A DNA stretch of 64,000 bases, from positions 30,991 through 94,990 of the forward strand of contig NZ_JAPFFT010000019.1 of NCBI RefSeq assembly GCF_026241105.1, given 5' to 3'. Shown here piece after piece: positions 6,880 to 15,719 of this stretch; within the stretch, counting starts at the first letter, position 1; every line of letters starts with the position of its first letter. The DNA comes from Arthrobacter rhizophilus (GTDB lineage: Bacteria > Actinomycetota > Actinomycetes > Actinomycetales > Micrococcaceae). The notes below the pieces were generated by a model. The model searched no databases. It was not told the origin of the DNA and was given only the letters and a program-made list of their open reading frames with translations. The translations under genes were made by a program, and so were the position numbers.

Positions 6880-8484
6880 ATGGCGGTCATCGCTGTTGAT
6901 GCCGGCACCACAATGATCAAGGCCGTCGGCTACGACGAAGAAGGCACCGAAATCGTGGTCGTCCGCCAAGCGACCTCCGTCAGCCGCCCGCAGCCGGGCT
7001 GGGCCGAGCAGGACATGCTCGCCGTCTGGGATGCCGTCGTGTTCAGCGTCCGCAGCGTCCAGCGTCAACTGAAATCGGACATCGATTTCCTGGCGATTAC
7101 CGCCCAAGGGGACGGATGCTGGCTCGTTGACGCGGCAGTGGAACCAACAGGCCCCGCGATCCTGTGGAACGACGGACGCGCCGCCGCCATCGTGGAGGAA
7201 TGGTCACGCCAGGGACTGCTCAAACAAGCCTTCCAAATCAACGGATCCCAGACTTTCCCCGGACTGCCGAACGCCATACTCACCTGGCTGCAGCAGAACG
7301 ACCCCGAAAGGCTCGAGCGCTCACACGTGTCCCTCACCTGCGGAGGCTGGCTCTTTGCCCGTATGACCGGACAGTTCGCCATCGATGAATCAGACGGCGC
7401 TGCCCCGTTCATGGACATCCGCACCCGCCAGTACTCCCCCGAGCTGCTGAAGCTCTACGACATGGAGTGGGCCCGGTCCTTGTTGCCGGAGCTGCGGGGC
7501 GACGACCGCCGGGTTGCCGCACTGACACAGCACGCAGCACTGGAGATGGGCTTGCCGGCCGGCCTCCCGATCGTCATGTCCTCGTACGACATCGCCTCCA
7601 CGGCAATAGGAGTCGGGGCTGTAGAAGCCGGTCAGGCCTGCAGCATCCTTGGCACGACCTTATGCACGGAAATTGTCGCCGAGACCGTGAGCACGGCAGG
7701 AAAATCAGCCGGGCTGACTGTTGCACTGGGCCTTCCCGGGAAATACCTCAATGCCTTTCCCACTCTTGCCGGGGGTGAAGTCATCCAATGGGCGTGTCAG
7801 CTATTGGACCTGGATAACCCCACGGAGCTGGCCGAACTTGCCGATACGTGCCCCGCGGGGGCCGGCGGTCTCGCGTTCATACCGTATCTGTCACCAGCCG
7901 GGGAACGCGCGCCTTTTCTCAACGCGCAGGCACGCGGGTCCTTCCTGGGCCTTTCCTTCGATCACAAACGCGAACATATCGCACGTGCCGTGATGGAAGG
8001 TCTGACTTTGGTCATCCGCGACTGCCTCAGCACCTCAGGAGTCACACCAACCGAACTCCGGGTCTGCGGGGGCGGGGCAGCCAACCCCATCTGGCTTCAG
8101 CTCATCGCCGACATCACCGGCGTCCCGGTGCTCCGGTCCACTGACACGGAAGTGGGCGCCAAGGGAGCTTTCCTTGTCGGGCTTGTCGCCACCGGCGGAG
8201 CCGCCCGCGTCGAAGACGTCTGCTCCTGGTACGTCAGGATCCGGGATACTTTCACCCCGGATCCAGGGAGGGCCGCTCAATACGCGGAGCTGTACGAGGA
8301 CTTCCTGTCTCTCAGAGCCACGACGAGCGAGACCTGGCCGCGCCTAGCGGCCATGCGGGGCCGCAGCCCGCAGACAAGTACCACCAACCCGCTGCCGGTC
8401 ATCGTCCCGGAGCACTATTCCGCAGGATCCGACGATCTGACCGCTCCCGGGAAGTACCGGTCCACGCTGGAAGGCACATCATGA
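6880..8484 (+). CDS. FGGY-family carbohydrate kinase (EryA-like type)
   Basis: A 534-residue FGGY sugar or polyol kinase. The N-terminal actin-like domain starts with the phosphate-1 motif VDAGTT (6-11); AQGDG (75-79) and ILWNDGRA form the substrate pocket. The C-terminal domain has the ATP-binding VCGGGAANPIWLQLIADITG and GAKGAFLVG. AQGDG followed by WNDGRA recalls erythritol kinase and related polyol kinases more than xylulokinase, but the substrate cannot be fixed from sequence. It overlaps the second kinase by four bases (ATGA), so both are made together. The C-terminal tail of about 60 residues beyond the kinase fold is unusual. Confidence 0.8.
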   Translation: MAVIAVDAGTTMIKAVGYDEEGTEIVVVRQATSVSRPQPGWAEQDMLAVWDAVVFSVRSVQRQLKSDIDFLAITAQGDGCWLVDAAVEPTGPAILWNDGRAAAIVEEWSRQGLLKQAFQINGSQTFPGLPNAILTWLQQNDPERLERSHVSLTCGGWLFARMTGQFAIDESDGAAPFMDIRTRQYSPELLKLYDMEWARSLLPELRGDDRRVAALTQHAALEMGLPAGLPIVMSSYDIASTAIGVGAVEAGQACSILGTTLCTEIVAETVSTAGKSAGLTVALGLPGKYLNAFPTLAGGEVIQWACQLLDLDNPTELAELADTCPAGAGGLAFIPYLSPAGERAPFLNAQARGSFLGLSFDHKREHIARAVMEGLTLVIRDCLSTSGVTPTELRVCGGGAANPIWLQLIADITGVPVLRSTDTEVGAKGAFLVGLVATGGAARVEDVCSWYVRIRDTFTPDPGRAAQYAELYEDFLSLRATTSETWPRLAAMRGRSPQTSTTNPLPVIVPEHYSAGSDDLTAPGKYRSTLEGTS

Positions 8485-9965
8485 CAGCAACGAACCACGA
8501 CGGCATCTGGGTGGGCCTGGATCTTGGAACGCAGAGCGTGCGCGCCCTGGCAGTCAACGCCAGCGGCGACGTCCTCGGCTCCGGCACCCAAAAGCTCACC
8601 AGCCGCCGCGACGGACGCCGGCACGAGCAGGACCCGGAGCAATGGTGGGAAGCCGTATCAGCAGCAGCCTCAGAGGCACTTCACGGCCTCGGGCACCGCA
8701 ACGTCCTCGGCGTCGCCGTGGACGCCACCTCGGGAACGATCCTCCTTGCCGATGCCCGGGGCCACCCCGCCACACCCGGACTCATGTATGACGACGGCCG
8801 TGCCAGCGGGGAAACCGACCGTGTGAACCAGGCAGGTTCCCATGTCTGGAACGAGCTGGGCTACCAGCGGATGCAGACTCCCTGGGCACTTCCCAAGCTG
8901 CTCTGGCTCCTCCACGACCCGGGAACCCCGACTGCCGGGACCCGCATGCTGCACCAGTCAGACTTCATCAATGAGCGCCTCACCGGCCATCCGGTCCCCA
9001 CGGACCTGAGCAGCGCCCTCAAGACAGGCGCACACCTGGTTGACGAGAAATGGCCTGAAGACGTGTTGGACGCGTTGGGAGTTCCTCGCCAAATGCTTCC
9101 GGGTCTCGTCCGCTCAGGCACCCGAATCGGGACCGTATCCGCCGACGCTTCCCGCGCCACCGGCATCCCGGCAGGCACGCCCGTCATCTCGGGGGCAACC
9201 GATGGCTGTGCAGCACAGCTGGGCTCCGGCGCCCTGACCGTCGGCAGCTGGAATTCCGTGCTGGGCACCACCCTGATCCTCAAAGGCGTCACCCGAAACC
9301 TGATCCAGGACCCTCTCGGCGTCGTTTACTCCCATAAAAGCCCTGACGGTGACTGGCTGCCGGGAGGCGCCTCCAGCACCGGAGCCGGTGTGATTTCCCG
9401 TGACTTCGCCGGACAGGACCTGGGCATCCTGGAGGCCCTGGCAAAAACACGGGAACCCGCGCCCGTCCTGACCTATCCCCTGGTGTCATCAGGGGAAAGG
9501 TTCCCTTTCGCGGCACCACAGGCCCGGGGCTTCACTCTTGGAACATCCGAAGATGAGGGCGACCGCTACGCAGCAGCCCTGCAGGGAGTAGCGTTCATCG
9601 AACGGCTCTGCTTTGACTATCTAGACCTCCTGGGTGCCCCCACCGACGGCAGCCTCGTACTTACCGGCGGCGCCACCAAAAGCCCCTACTGGAACCAGCT
9701 GCGTGCCGACGTCCTCGGCCGCCCGGTGACACTCCCCCAAAATGCAGAACCCGCCCTGGGCATGGCTGTCCTCGCTGCTTCCCCGGACCGGGAAACCGCC
9801 GACGTCGCAGCAGAAATGGTCAAGGTACGTCAGGTCATAGAGCCACGCCCGGAGATAGCCGGCCGGTTCGACGACTCCTACATCCGCCTCATCACCGAAC
9901 TGGAACAACGCGGCTGGCTGGACTCGACCGCTGCCGAACACGCCATCAAAAGGACCAACGCATGA
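8481..9965 (+). CDS. FGGY-family carbohydrate kinase (D-ribulokinase-like)
   Basis: A 494-residue second FGGY kinase, distinct from its neighbour. It has LDLGTQSVRA at the start, MYDDGRA (102-108), GATDGCAAQLGSGAL, GTTLILKGV and WLPGGASSTGAG, then LTGGATKSPYWNQLRADVLG. The YDDGRA pocket plus GTTLxLKG and GGASSTGAG is the pattern of the D-ribulose kinase group found in plants and bacteria. It is coupled by ATGA overlaps to the kinase before it and to the phosphatase after it. D-ribulose or a related ketose is the best guess; the reaction needs testing. Confidence 0.75.
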   Translation: MTATNHDGIWVGLDLGTQSVRALAVNASGDVLGSGTQKLTSRRDGRRHEQDPEQWWEAVSAAASEALHGLGHRNVLGVAVDATSGTILLADARGHPATPGLMYDDGRASGETDRVNQAGSHVWNELGYQRMQTPWALPKLLWLLHDPGTPTAGTRMLHQSDFINERLTGHPVPTDLSSALKTGAHLVDEKWPEDVLDALGVPRQMLPGLVRSGTRIGTVSADASRATGIPAGTPVISGATDGCAAQLGSGALTVGSWNSVLGTTLILKGVTRNLIQDPLGVVYSHKSPDGDWLPGGASSTGAGVISRDFAGQDLGILEALAKTREPAPVLTYPLVSSGERFPFAAPQARGFTLGTSEDEGDRYAAALQGVAFIERLCFDYLDLLGAPTDGSLVLTGGATKSPYWNQLRADVLGRPVTLPQNAEPALGMAVLAASPDRETADVAAEMVKVRQVIEPRPEIAGRFDDSYIRLITELEQRGWLDSTAAEHAIKRTNA

Positions 9966-10600
9966 CCAACATCATCCTGTGCCGCCACGGTGAGACCGTC
10001 TGGCACGCCGAAAACCGCTACGCCGGAATCAGCGACATCGATCTGACACCCCGGGGCCATGTTCAGGCGGCCCAGCTGGCCAACTGGGCGCAAACGGCAG
10101 GGCTCTCCGCGATCTACGCTTCCACTCTGAGCCGCGCCCAGGCAACGGCCGAGGCCAGCGCGAAGGCCACCGGCCTTCCCGTGCAGGTGGATCCGCGCCT
10201 GCGCGAACTGGATTTTGGTGAAGGCGAAGGCCTGACAACCGCGGAGATGGAACAGCGTTTCCCGAAGGCCCTGGAGCATTTCCGGTCTGATCCGGCGAAG
10301 CACCACCTGCCCGGCGGAGAGGACCCCTTCGAAGCCGCTGACCGCTTCGTGGACTGCCTTCAGGACATCACCAAGCAGCATCCCGATAAGCGGGTGCTGG
10401 TCGTTGCTCACACCACGGCGATCCGGCTCGCCCTGTGCCAGCTGATCGGCATACCGCTGCGCGAATACCGGAGGGTCTTCCCCGCCATCCGGAACTGCTC
10501 TCTCACTGAAGTCAGCGTCAGGGACGGCTACGTTTCCGTGCTCGAGTTCAACACCCCCGTCGCGGCCAGCATCGTGCCGGCCTCCCAGCCCCAGACCTGA
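9962..10600 (+). CDS. Histidine phosphatase (phosphoglycerate mutase-like) family protein
   Basis: A 212-residue branch-1 histidine phosphatase. It has the LCRHGE motif at residues 6-11, with His 9 as phospho-acceptor, an Arg in STLSRAQATAE, a Glu in RELDFGEGEG and the second His in VVAHTTAIR. These are all the residues needed for activity. The family includes sugar-phosphate phosphatases and mutases. Wedged between two kinases and a hydroxyacid dehydrogenase, it probably dephosphorylates an intermediate of the same pathway or relieves sugar-phosphate stress. It overlaps the second kinase by four bases. Confidence 0.8.
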   Translation: MTNIILCRHGETVWHAENRYAGISDIDLTPRGHVQAAQLANWAQTAGLSAIYASTLSRAQATAEASAKATGLPVQVDPRLRELDFGEGEGLTTAEMEQRFPKALEHFRSDPAKHHLPGGEDPFEAADRFVDCLQDITKQHPDKRVLVVAHTTAIRLALCQLIGIPLREYRRVFPAIRNCSLTEVSVRDGYVSVLEFNTPVAASIVPASQPQT

Positions 10601-10621
10601 TCCAGCAAGGAGATCCCCATC

Positions 10622-11674
10622 ATGACCACCCGCATTCTCGCCGCTGGCGACCACTTCGTACTCAATGACCTGCTCATGGGCGCCGTAGCCAGGGAAGTCA
10701 CCGACCGCAGCGTTTCCTTCACCGAACTCACCCTGCCCTGGCCTGTTGTCCCTTTCGGCCGGGTCGCCGAAGTTGATGAAGCCTCCGGGACCGAAGATGA
10801 ACTCATCGAAGCCCTGCAGGGAGTGGAAATCTGCGTCACGCAGATGGCCCCCCTGACCGAAAAAGTCCTGAAAGCATGCCCCGACCTCAAACTTTTCTGC
10901 ATCAGCCGCGGAGGCCCCGTCAATGCAAACCTGGAAGCGGCGACCCGGCACGGTGTAGCCGTAACGTCAGCGCCTGGACGCAACGCTGCAGCAACAGCGG
11001 AGCACACCCTTGGCATGATGCTGGCCGCGATGCGCCGCATCCCCCAGACCAACGCCGACCTGTCCGCCGGAACGTGGCGGGGTGACTACTACATGTACGA
11101 AAACGTTGGCCCCGAACTGGAAGGCAGCACCGTCGGCCTGGTCGGTTACGGCGCCATCGGCAGTCGGGTTGCCCGCATGCTTCAAGGCTTCGGGGCAACC
11201 GTTCTCGTACACGACCCGTACGTCACGGAGGACGTACTGGCCGGACAGGCCGAAAAGGTTGAGTTCGACGAATTACTGGCCCGCTCAAACGTCGTCACCC
11301 TTCATGCACGTGTCACGCCCGAGACGACCGGCATGATCGGAGCCGAACAGATCGCTGCCCTGCAGCCCGGCTCCATCATCGTCAACTGTGCTCGGGGCGC
11401 CCTGCTGGACTACGACGCACTCTGCGACGCCCTCGACTCCGGCCACCTCTTCGGGGCCGCCTTTGACGTTTTCCCCGAGGAACCGATTCCCGCTGCCTCC
11501 AGGCTGCTGACAACACCGAATATTGTCATGACCCCGCACCTGGCCGGGGCCAGCAAGGCCACGGCCAACAAGGCAGCACAGATTGTGGCTGCGGATGTGC
11601 GGAGGTACCTGAACGGGGAACCCCTGGCCCACTGCGCCAACCCCGAAGCACTGATGCCAGCAGGAACGGTCTAG
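10622..11674 (+). CDS. D-isomer-specific 2-hydroxyacid dehydrogenase
   Basis: A 350-residue NAD-dependent dehydrogenase of the phosphoglycerate dehydrogenase group. The Rossmann motif is GLVGYGAIGSRVARM near residue 170. The catalytic residues are visible: Arg in NCARGALLDY, Glu in FDVFPEEPIP and His in MTPHLAGA. The N-terminal part has the expected flanking GPVNANLEAATRHGV and APGRNAAATAEHT. AAGGAGAT precedes the ATG. In this operon it probably oxidises or reduces a sugar-derived hydroxyacid, so the pathway may run through an aldonic or short-chain acid rather than a simple pentulose phosphate route. Confidence 0.85.
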   Translation: MTTRILAAGDHFVLNDLLMGAVAREVTDRSVSFTELTLPWPVVPFGRVAEVDEASGTEDELIEALQGVEICVTQMAPLTEKVLKACPDLKLFCISRGGPVNANLEAATRHGVAVTSAPGRNAAATAEHTLGMMLAAMRRIPQTNADLSAGTWRGDYYMYENVGPELEGSTVGLVGYGAIGSRVARMLQGFGATVLVHDPYVTEDVLAGQAEKVEFDELLARSNVVTLHARVTPETTGMIGAEQIAALQPGSIIVNCARGALLDYDALCDALDSGHLFGAAFDVFPEEPIPAASRLLTTPNIVMTPHLAGASKATANKAAQIVAADVRRYLNGEPLAHCANPEALMPAGTV

Positions 11675-11722
11675 AACCGCGCCGACGCCCCGACCCTAAC
11701 TACTGGAGAGAGAAGCACCCGG

Positions 11723-11868
11723 CGGGAATTCGTCGGCGACGCCGGACACTCCATCAGCCTCGAGCACTTCGGCGCCTCCGCTGACTACAAGCGGCTCTTC
11801 CAGGAATTCGGCATCACCGCAGAAGCAGTCGCCGCCGCGGCGAAGGACTCCCTCGCCGAGGCCAAGGA
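11723..11868 (+). pseudogene. Transketolase C-terminal remnant
   Basis: An open stretch with no start reads [20 protein letters not shown], then [20 protein letters not shown]. This is the end of actinobacterial transketolase, about 48 of some 700 residues. It continues directly into transaldolase sequence at AEAK, a short stretch similar in both proteins. That is what a deletion between adjacent tkt and tal genes would leave, so a second copy of the tkt-tal pair once sat here. Confidence 0.75.
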
Positions 11869-12600
11869 CTGTACAAGAAGGTCAACAAGGACAACGTCCA
11901 CATCAAGATCCCGGCAACCCTTGAAGGCCTCGCGGCCATCACGGCAACCCTGGCCGAGGGCATCAGTGTCAACGTGACCCTGATCTTCTCCCTGGAGCGC
12001 TACCGCGCCGTCATCAACGCCTTCCAGTCGGGCCTGGAGCTGGCCAAGGAAAACGGCCACGACCTCTCCAAGATCCACTCCGTTGCTTCGTTCTTCGTCT
12101 CCCGCGTGGATGCCGAAATCGACAAGCGCCTCGACGCCATCGGCACTCTACAGGCCAGGTCACTCATGGGAATGGCCGGGGTGGCCAACGCCCGCCTGGC
12201 CTTCCAGGTCTACGAAGAGCTGTTTTCCACCGAGCGTTGGGCAGTCCTGGCCGAGGCCGGCGCGCTGCCGCAGCGTCCGCTGTGGGCTTCCACCGGCGTG
12301 AAGGACACGGCATACCCGGACACCCTGTACGTGACCGAGCTGGTCGCCGCCGGCGTAGTCAACACCATGCCGGAGAAGACCCTCGACGCCACTTTCGAGC
12401 ACGGCGTGGTTACGGGTGACACCGTCTCCGGTACTTACGAGGAAGCGAACAGCGTCCTCAACGCACTGGAGGGCCTGGGAATCTCGTACAACGACGTTGT
12501 GGCACTGCTTGAGTCCGAGGGCCTGGACAAGTTCGTGGCCAGCTGGAAGGAACTGCTGGGCGACGTCGAAGATGCCCTTCGGAGGCAGCCGGCTGAGTAG
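11869..12600 (+). pseudogene. Transaldolase remnant lacking the N-terminus
   Basis: From [17 protein letters not shown] onward the frame is open for 243 codons and matches the actinobacterial long-form transaldolase. The Schiff-base Lys is in NVHIKIPAT, followed by [19 protein letters not shown] and a normal end at DALRRQPAE. About 110-130 N-terminal residues are gone. The join to the transketolase remnant is out of phase by one base, so no fusion protein is made; an internal ATG or GTG could at most give a fragment missing the lysine strand. It follows the hydroxyacid dehydrogenase by about 190 bases. Confidence 0.75.
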
Positions 12601-12724
12601 GTTCCTGGTGATGGCTCTGCTGCTCCCTGGACCGGGCGGCAGTAGTGGCCTGTCCCGCCATCAGCGCCAGGGGCCAGTCTTCGATGCGGATCAGCGTGCT
12701 GGGAATGTCCCTCCCGCGGACCGC

Positions 12725-13534
12725 TTACCCCGTCTGGCTGTGGGTGGAACGCAACGGTGCGATGTGCAGGGTCGTGTGCTCAGATACTGCTTCCCTGAAC
12801 TCGGAAGAGACATCGTCGGTAAGAATGAGGTCGGTGAAATCGCTCACCGGAACGTAGTGGTGCAGGGATGTCCGCCCCACTTTGGACCCGTCCATCATCA
12901 GCACCCGCCTTGTGCCGGACTTCAGCATCGCCCGCTTCATGTGAACGACATCCTGCTCCTGGTGATATGTCATCTCAGCGCCCATTGTTGATGTGGACTG
13001 GAACACGACATCGACCGCGTACGAGCTGAACGAGCCGTCATCCGGCAAGCCGATAAAAGAGTCATGCGTCCGCGAATACTGCCCCCCGGTCACGATCAAA
13101 CGGATGTCATCGTTCTCCCGGAACAGCTCAATTGCCTGCCTGTAGTTCGTGATGACCGTCAACGGCCCCACATCGTTGAGCAAACGGGCAAGCGCGAACA
13201 CCGTGGTCGAATCATCCAGCATCACGGACATTCCCGGTTCGATCATTTCCAAAGCCTTGCGTGCCAGCGCCGACTTGGCCTGGGGCTGCATCTGCATCCG
13301 GATCTCAGAACTGGCCTCAAACACGGTCGAGGGCAGCGCCGAAACTCCCCCATGGACCTTCCGCAGGATTCCCCGCGTTGCCAGATCATCGATGTCACGG
13401 TGGATAGTCATCAGACTGACGTTGGTGAGAGCCGCAAGATCGGCGGCACTGGAAAACCCCGCTCCCACCACATGTTCAATGATCCGCCGCTGCCGGTTGA
13501 TGCGCGGCTTCTTGAGCCCGGGACTGTCGTTCAT
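12725..13534 (-). CDS. DeoR-family transcriptional regulator of sugar catabolism
   Basis: A 269-residue DeoR regulator. The N-terminal winged helix (RRIIEHVVGAGFSSAADLAA, LTNVSLMTIHRDIDDLATRG, LRKVHGG) is typical. The C-terminal sugar-phosphate sensor domain has MLDDSTTVFALARLL, ITNYRQ, VTGGQY and MDGSKVGRTSLHHY. The start is placed at the second of two adjacent ATG codons because AAAGGGAG is best spaced for it; the first lies at 13537. It is divergent from the ABC importer and convergent with the polyol operon, so it probably represses both, with a phosphorylated pathway sugar as inducer. Confidence 0.85.
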   Translation of the reverse strand: MNDSPGLKKPRINRQRRIIEHVVGAGFSSAADLAALTNVSLMTIHRDIDDLATRGILRKVHGGVSALPSTVFEASSEIRMQMQPQAKSALARKALEMIEPGMSVMLDDSTTVFALARLLNDVGPLTVITNYRQAIELFRENDDIRLIVTGGQYSRTHDSFIGLPDDGSFSSYAVDVVFQSTSTMGAEMTYHQEQDVVHMKRAMLKSGTRRVLMMDGSKVGRTSLHHYVPVSDFTDLILTDDVSSEFREAVSEHTTLHIAPLRSTHSQTG

Positions 13535-13643
13535 CATGCTCCCTTTCGTCTGTGCCGCCGGTCCACTCCTGCGTGATTCGTCGCGACAAGGCCTGCGCCT
13601 AGGATATGCCCCACACAAGCTATGAAAAAATCTATCAACAAAG

Positions 13644-13657
13644 GTGAGTAAATTCAC
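13644..13657. promoter_or_regulatory. Putative DeoR operator (GTGA-N6-TCAC)
   Basis: GTGAGTAAATTCAC is a 14-base inverted repeat with four-base arms, in the gap between deoR and the substrate-binding protein gene. The same layout appears at 5303-5316 before the polyol permease. A shared site at both arms of the locus is what a single local repressor would need. DeoR proteins bind varied sequences, so the assignment is inferred. Confidence 0.5.
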
Positions 13658-13738
13658 ACTTTTCCTGTTATTCTCGACATACAAGTTGAGGTCACGGATG
13701 CCCCAACTCGCTTGGCTCACCTCAAGAAAGAGAATTCA

Positions 13739-14815
13739 ATGAAGAACTTCTACGTGCGCATCATGACGGCAGCCGCCACAGCTGCGGTTCTGGGCGCTGC
13801 CGTCACCGGCTGCGGTTCACAGGGCTCTGCAGGAGCGGGCACCGGCGACGCTTCGGCCGCGAAAATCGCGTTTCTGATGCCGGATATTGCCTCAACCCGG
13901 TACGAACTGTTCGACAAGCCTCTGTTTGAGGCGAAGGTCAAGGAGCTTTGCGGAGGATGCACCGTGGTGTATTCCAACGCCAACGCCAGCGCGGCAAAGC
14001 AGCAGGAACAGGCAAACTCAGCACTCGCTCAGGGAGTGAAAGCTATTGTCATTGATCCGGTGGACTCGGCAGCTGCCGCGACGATCGTCAACTCAGCCAA
14101 GGCGCAGAACGTGCCAATCATCGCCTACGACCGGCCCATCCCTGATGCCCCTGCTGACTACTACGTTTCCTTCGACAACGAGAAAATCGGCTCGATGATC
14201 GCCCAGTCCCTGGTGGACCACCTGAAGGCCAGCAACGCCCAGGGAGGACTGCTGCAAGTCAACGGTTCGCCTACCGACGCAGCCGCCGGGCTCATCAAGA
14301 AAGGCATCCACTCCGCCGTTGACCCGAGTGGTTTCAAGCTCCTCGCCGAGTTTGACACCCCGGGCTGGGAACCGACCAAGGCCCAGGACTGGGCCAGCGG
14401 ACAGATCACCCAGTTCCCCGGCAAGATCGCAGGAGTTGTCGCCGCCAACGACGGCACGGCAGGCGGTGCCATCGCGGCATTCAAAGCCGCCGGAACCAAC
14501 GTCCCCCCAGTAACAGGCAACGACGCCGAACTCGCGGCCGCCCAGCGCATCGTGGCCGGGGATCAGTACAACACCATCTCCAAGCCCATCAAGACCGTAG
14601 CTGAAGCCGCCGCCCAGATTGCCTACTCATTTGCCAAGGGTGAAAAGCCTGCAGGCAAAACCACCTTGTTCAACACCCCCTCGGAACTCTTCGTCCCCAC
14701 CGTGGTCACCGCGGACAACCTCAAAAAGACGCTGGTGGACACAGGAATCATGAAGGCCTCCGAGCTATGCACCTCCACCTACGCGGCGGCCTGCGCCAAA
14801 GCAGGCATCAACTAG
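13739..14815 (+). CDS. Sugar ABC transporter substrate-binding lipoprotein (XylF-like)
   Basis: A 358-residue periplasmic-binding-protein type 1 lipoprotein. The signal peptide ends in a lipobox, AAVTGC, with Cys 25 as lipid anchor. AYDRPIPDAPADYYVSFDNE, then VAANDGTAGGAIAAFKAAG and TGNDAELAAAQRI, follow the xylose-binding XylF pattern. It captures a sugar or polyol outside the membrane for the ATPase and permease that follow. The start at 13739 is chosen because the signal peptide begins there and AAGAAAGAG precedes it. The DeoR operator candidate lies 82 bases upstream. Confidence 0.85.
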   Translation: MKNFYVRIMTAAATAAVLGAAVTGCGSQGSAGAGTGDASAAKIAFLMPDIASTRYELFDKPLFEAKVKELCGGCTVVYSNANASAAKQQEQANSALAQGVKAIVIDPVDSAAAATIVNSAKAQNVPIIAYDRPIPDAPADYYVSFDNEKIGSMIAQSLVDHLKASNAQGGLLQVNGSPTDAAAGLIKKGIHSAVDPSGFKLLAEFDTPGWEPTKAQDWASGQITQFPGKIAGVVAANDGTAGGAIAAFKAAGTNVPPVTGNDAELAAAQRIVAGDQYNTISKPIKTVAEAAAQIAYSFAKGEKPAGKTTLFNTPSELFVPTVVTADNLKKTLVDTGIMKASELCTSTYAAACAKAGIN

Positions 14816-14828
14816 GCATTCACGTAAA

Positions 14829-14862
14829 GGAGTCCCGGTGCCCACTCGGACACCGGGACTCC
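14829..14862 (+). other. Intergenic hairpin after the binding-protein gene
   Basis: GGAGTCCCGGTG and CACCGGGACTCC form a perfect 12-bp stem around a 10-base loop, 13 bases after the binding-protein stop. No U-run follows. Such hairpins after binding-protein genes commonly protect the upstream mRNA and lower expression of the ATPase and permease, giving an excess of binding protein. Confidence 0.65.
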
Positions 14863-14906
14863 ACCCCCAACATCTCTAAAACCCCAGGAAACAACAGGGA
14901 AAAATC

Positions 14907-15719
14907 ATGGCAACAGAACCCACCGCCGCAGCAGCAGGAAACACCCAACTGCTGTCACTGCGCGGCATCAACAAGTCCTTCGGAGCCGTCGCCGCGCTCA
15001 TGGACATCGAACTGGACGTCGCCGCAGGCGAGGTTGTCGCCGTCGTCGGTGACAACGGCGCCGGCAAATCCACGCTCGTAAAGGTACTCTCCGGAGTGCA
15101 TTCGGCAGACTCCGGCACCATCGAGTTTGACGGCCAGGAAGTCTCCATTTCCAGCCCGGCCGCCGCACAGCACCTCGGCATCGCCACCGTCTTCCAGGAC
15201 CTGGCACTCTGCGACAACCTCACAGTCGTCGACAACCTCTTCCTTGGCCGGGAACTCTCGCCGTTCCGGCTGAACGAAGTAGACATGGAAGTCCGTTCAT
15301 GGGAACTACTGAAGCAACTCTCAGCCAAGATCCCCTCCGTCCGGACACAGATCGCCTCCCTGTCCGGCGGTCAACGACAAACCGTCGCCATCGCCCGGTC
15401 CCTGCTCGGCGATCCCAAAATCGTCATCCTCGATGAGCCAACCGCAGCGCTCGGCGTGGCACAGACCGCCGAAGTGCTCAACCTCGTCGAACGACTGCGT
15501 GAACGCGGCCACGGCGTCATCATGATCAGCCACAACATGGCCGACGTCCAGGCAGTGGCCGACCGCGTCGTCGTACTCCGCCTCGGCCGCAACAACGGAG
15601 ACTTCCGCGTAGGGGATGTCTCAACTGAAGAGCTCATTGCCGCGATCACCGGAGCGAGCGACAACGTCGTCACACGACGGTCCGCCGCGCGCAGCACCAG
15701 CCAGGAGACCACATCATGA
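14907..15719 (+). CDS. Sugar ABC transporter ATP-binding protein (XylG-like, single domain)
   Basis: A 270-residue ABC ATPase with all motifs: Walker A GDNGAGKST (48-56), Q-loop in TVFQDLALCDNLTV, signature LSGGQRQTVAIARSLL, Walker B IVILDEPTAALG and the H-loop in MISHNM. It is half the length of the two-domain ribose- or xylose-type ATPases, so two copies must pair. This single-domain form is common in actinobacteria for XylG-like systems. It powers uptake through the permease that overlaps it by four bases (ATGA at 15716). Confidence 0.88.
   Translation: MATEPTAAAAGNTQLLSLRGINKSFGAVAALMDIELDVAAGEVVAVVGDNGAGKSTLVKVLSGVHSADSGTIEFDGQEVSISSPAAAQHLGIATVFQDLALCDNLTVVDNLFLGRELSPFRLNEVDMEVRSWELLKQLSAKIPSVRTQIASLSGGQRQTVAIARSLLGDPKIVILDEPTAALGVAQTAEVLNLVERLRERGHGVIMISHNMADVQAVADRVVVLRLGRNNGDFRVGDVSTEELIAAITGASDNVVTRRSAARSTSQETTS

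Noticed and set aside
9878..10951. A 357-codon frame on the minus strand opposite the phosphatase and hydroxyacid dehydrogenase.
   Set aside because: It has no family resemblance or ribosome site and lies wholly opposite two well-identified genes; it is a high-GC shadow frame.
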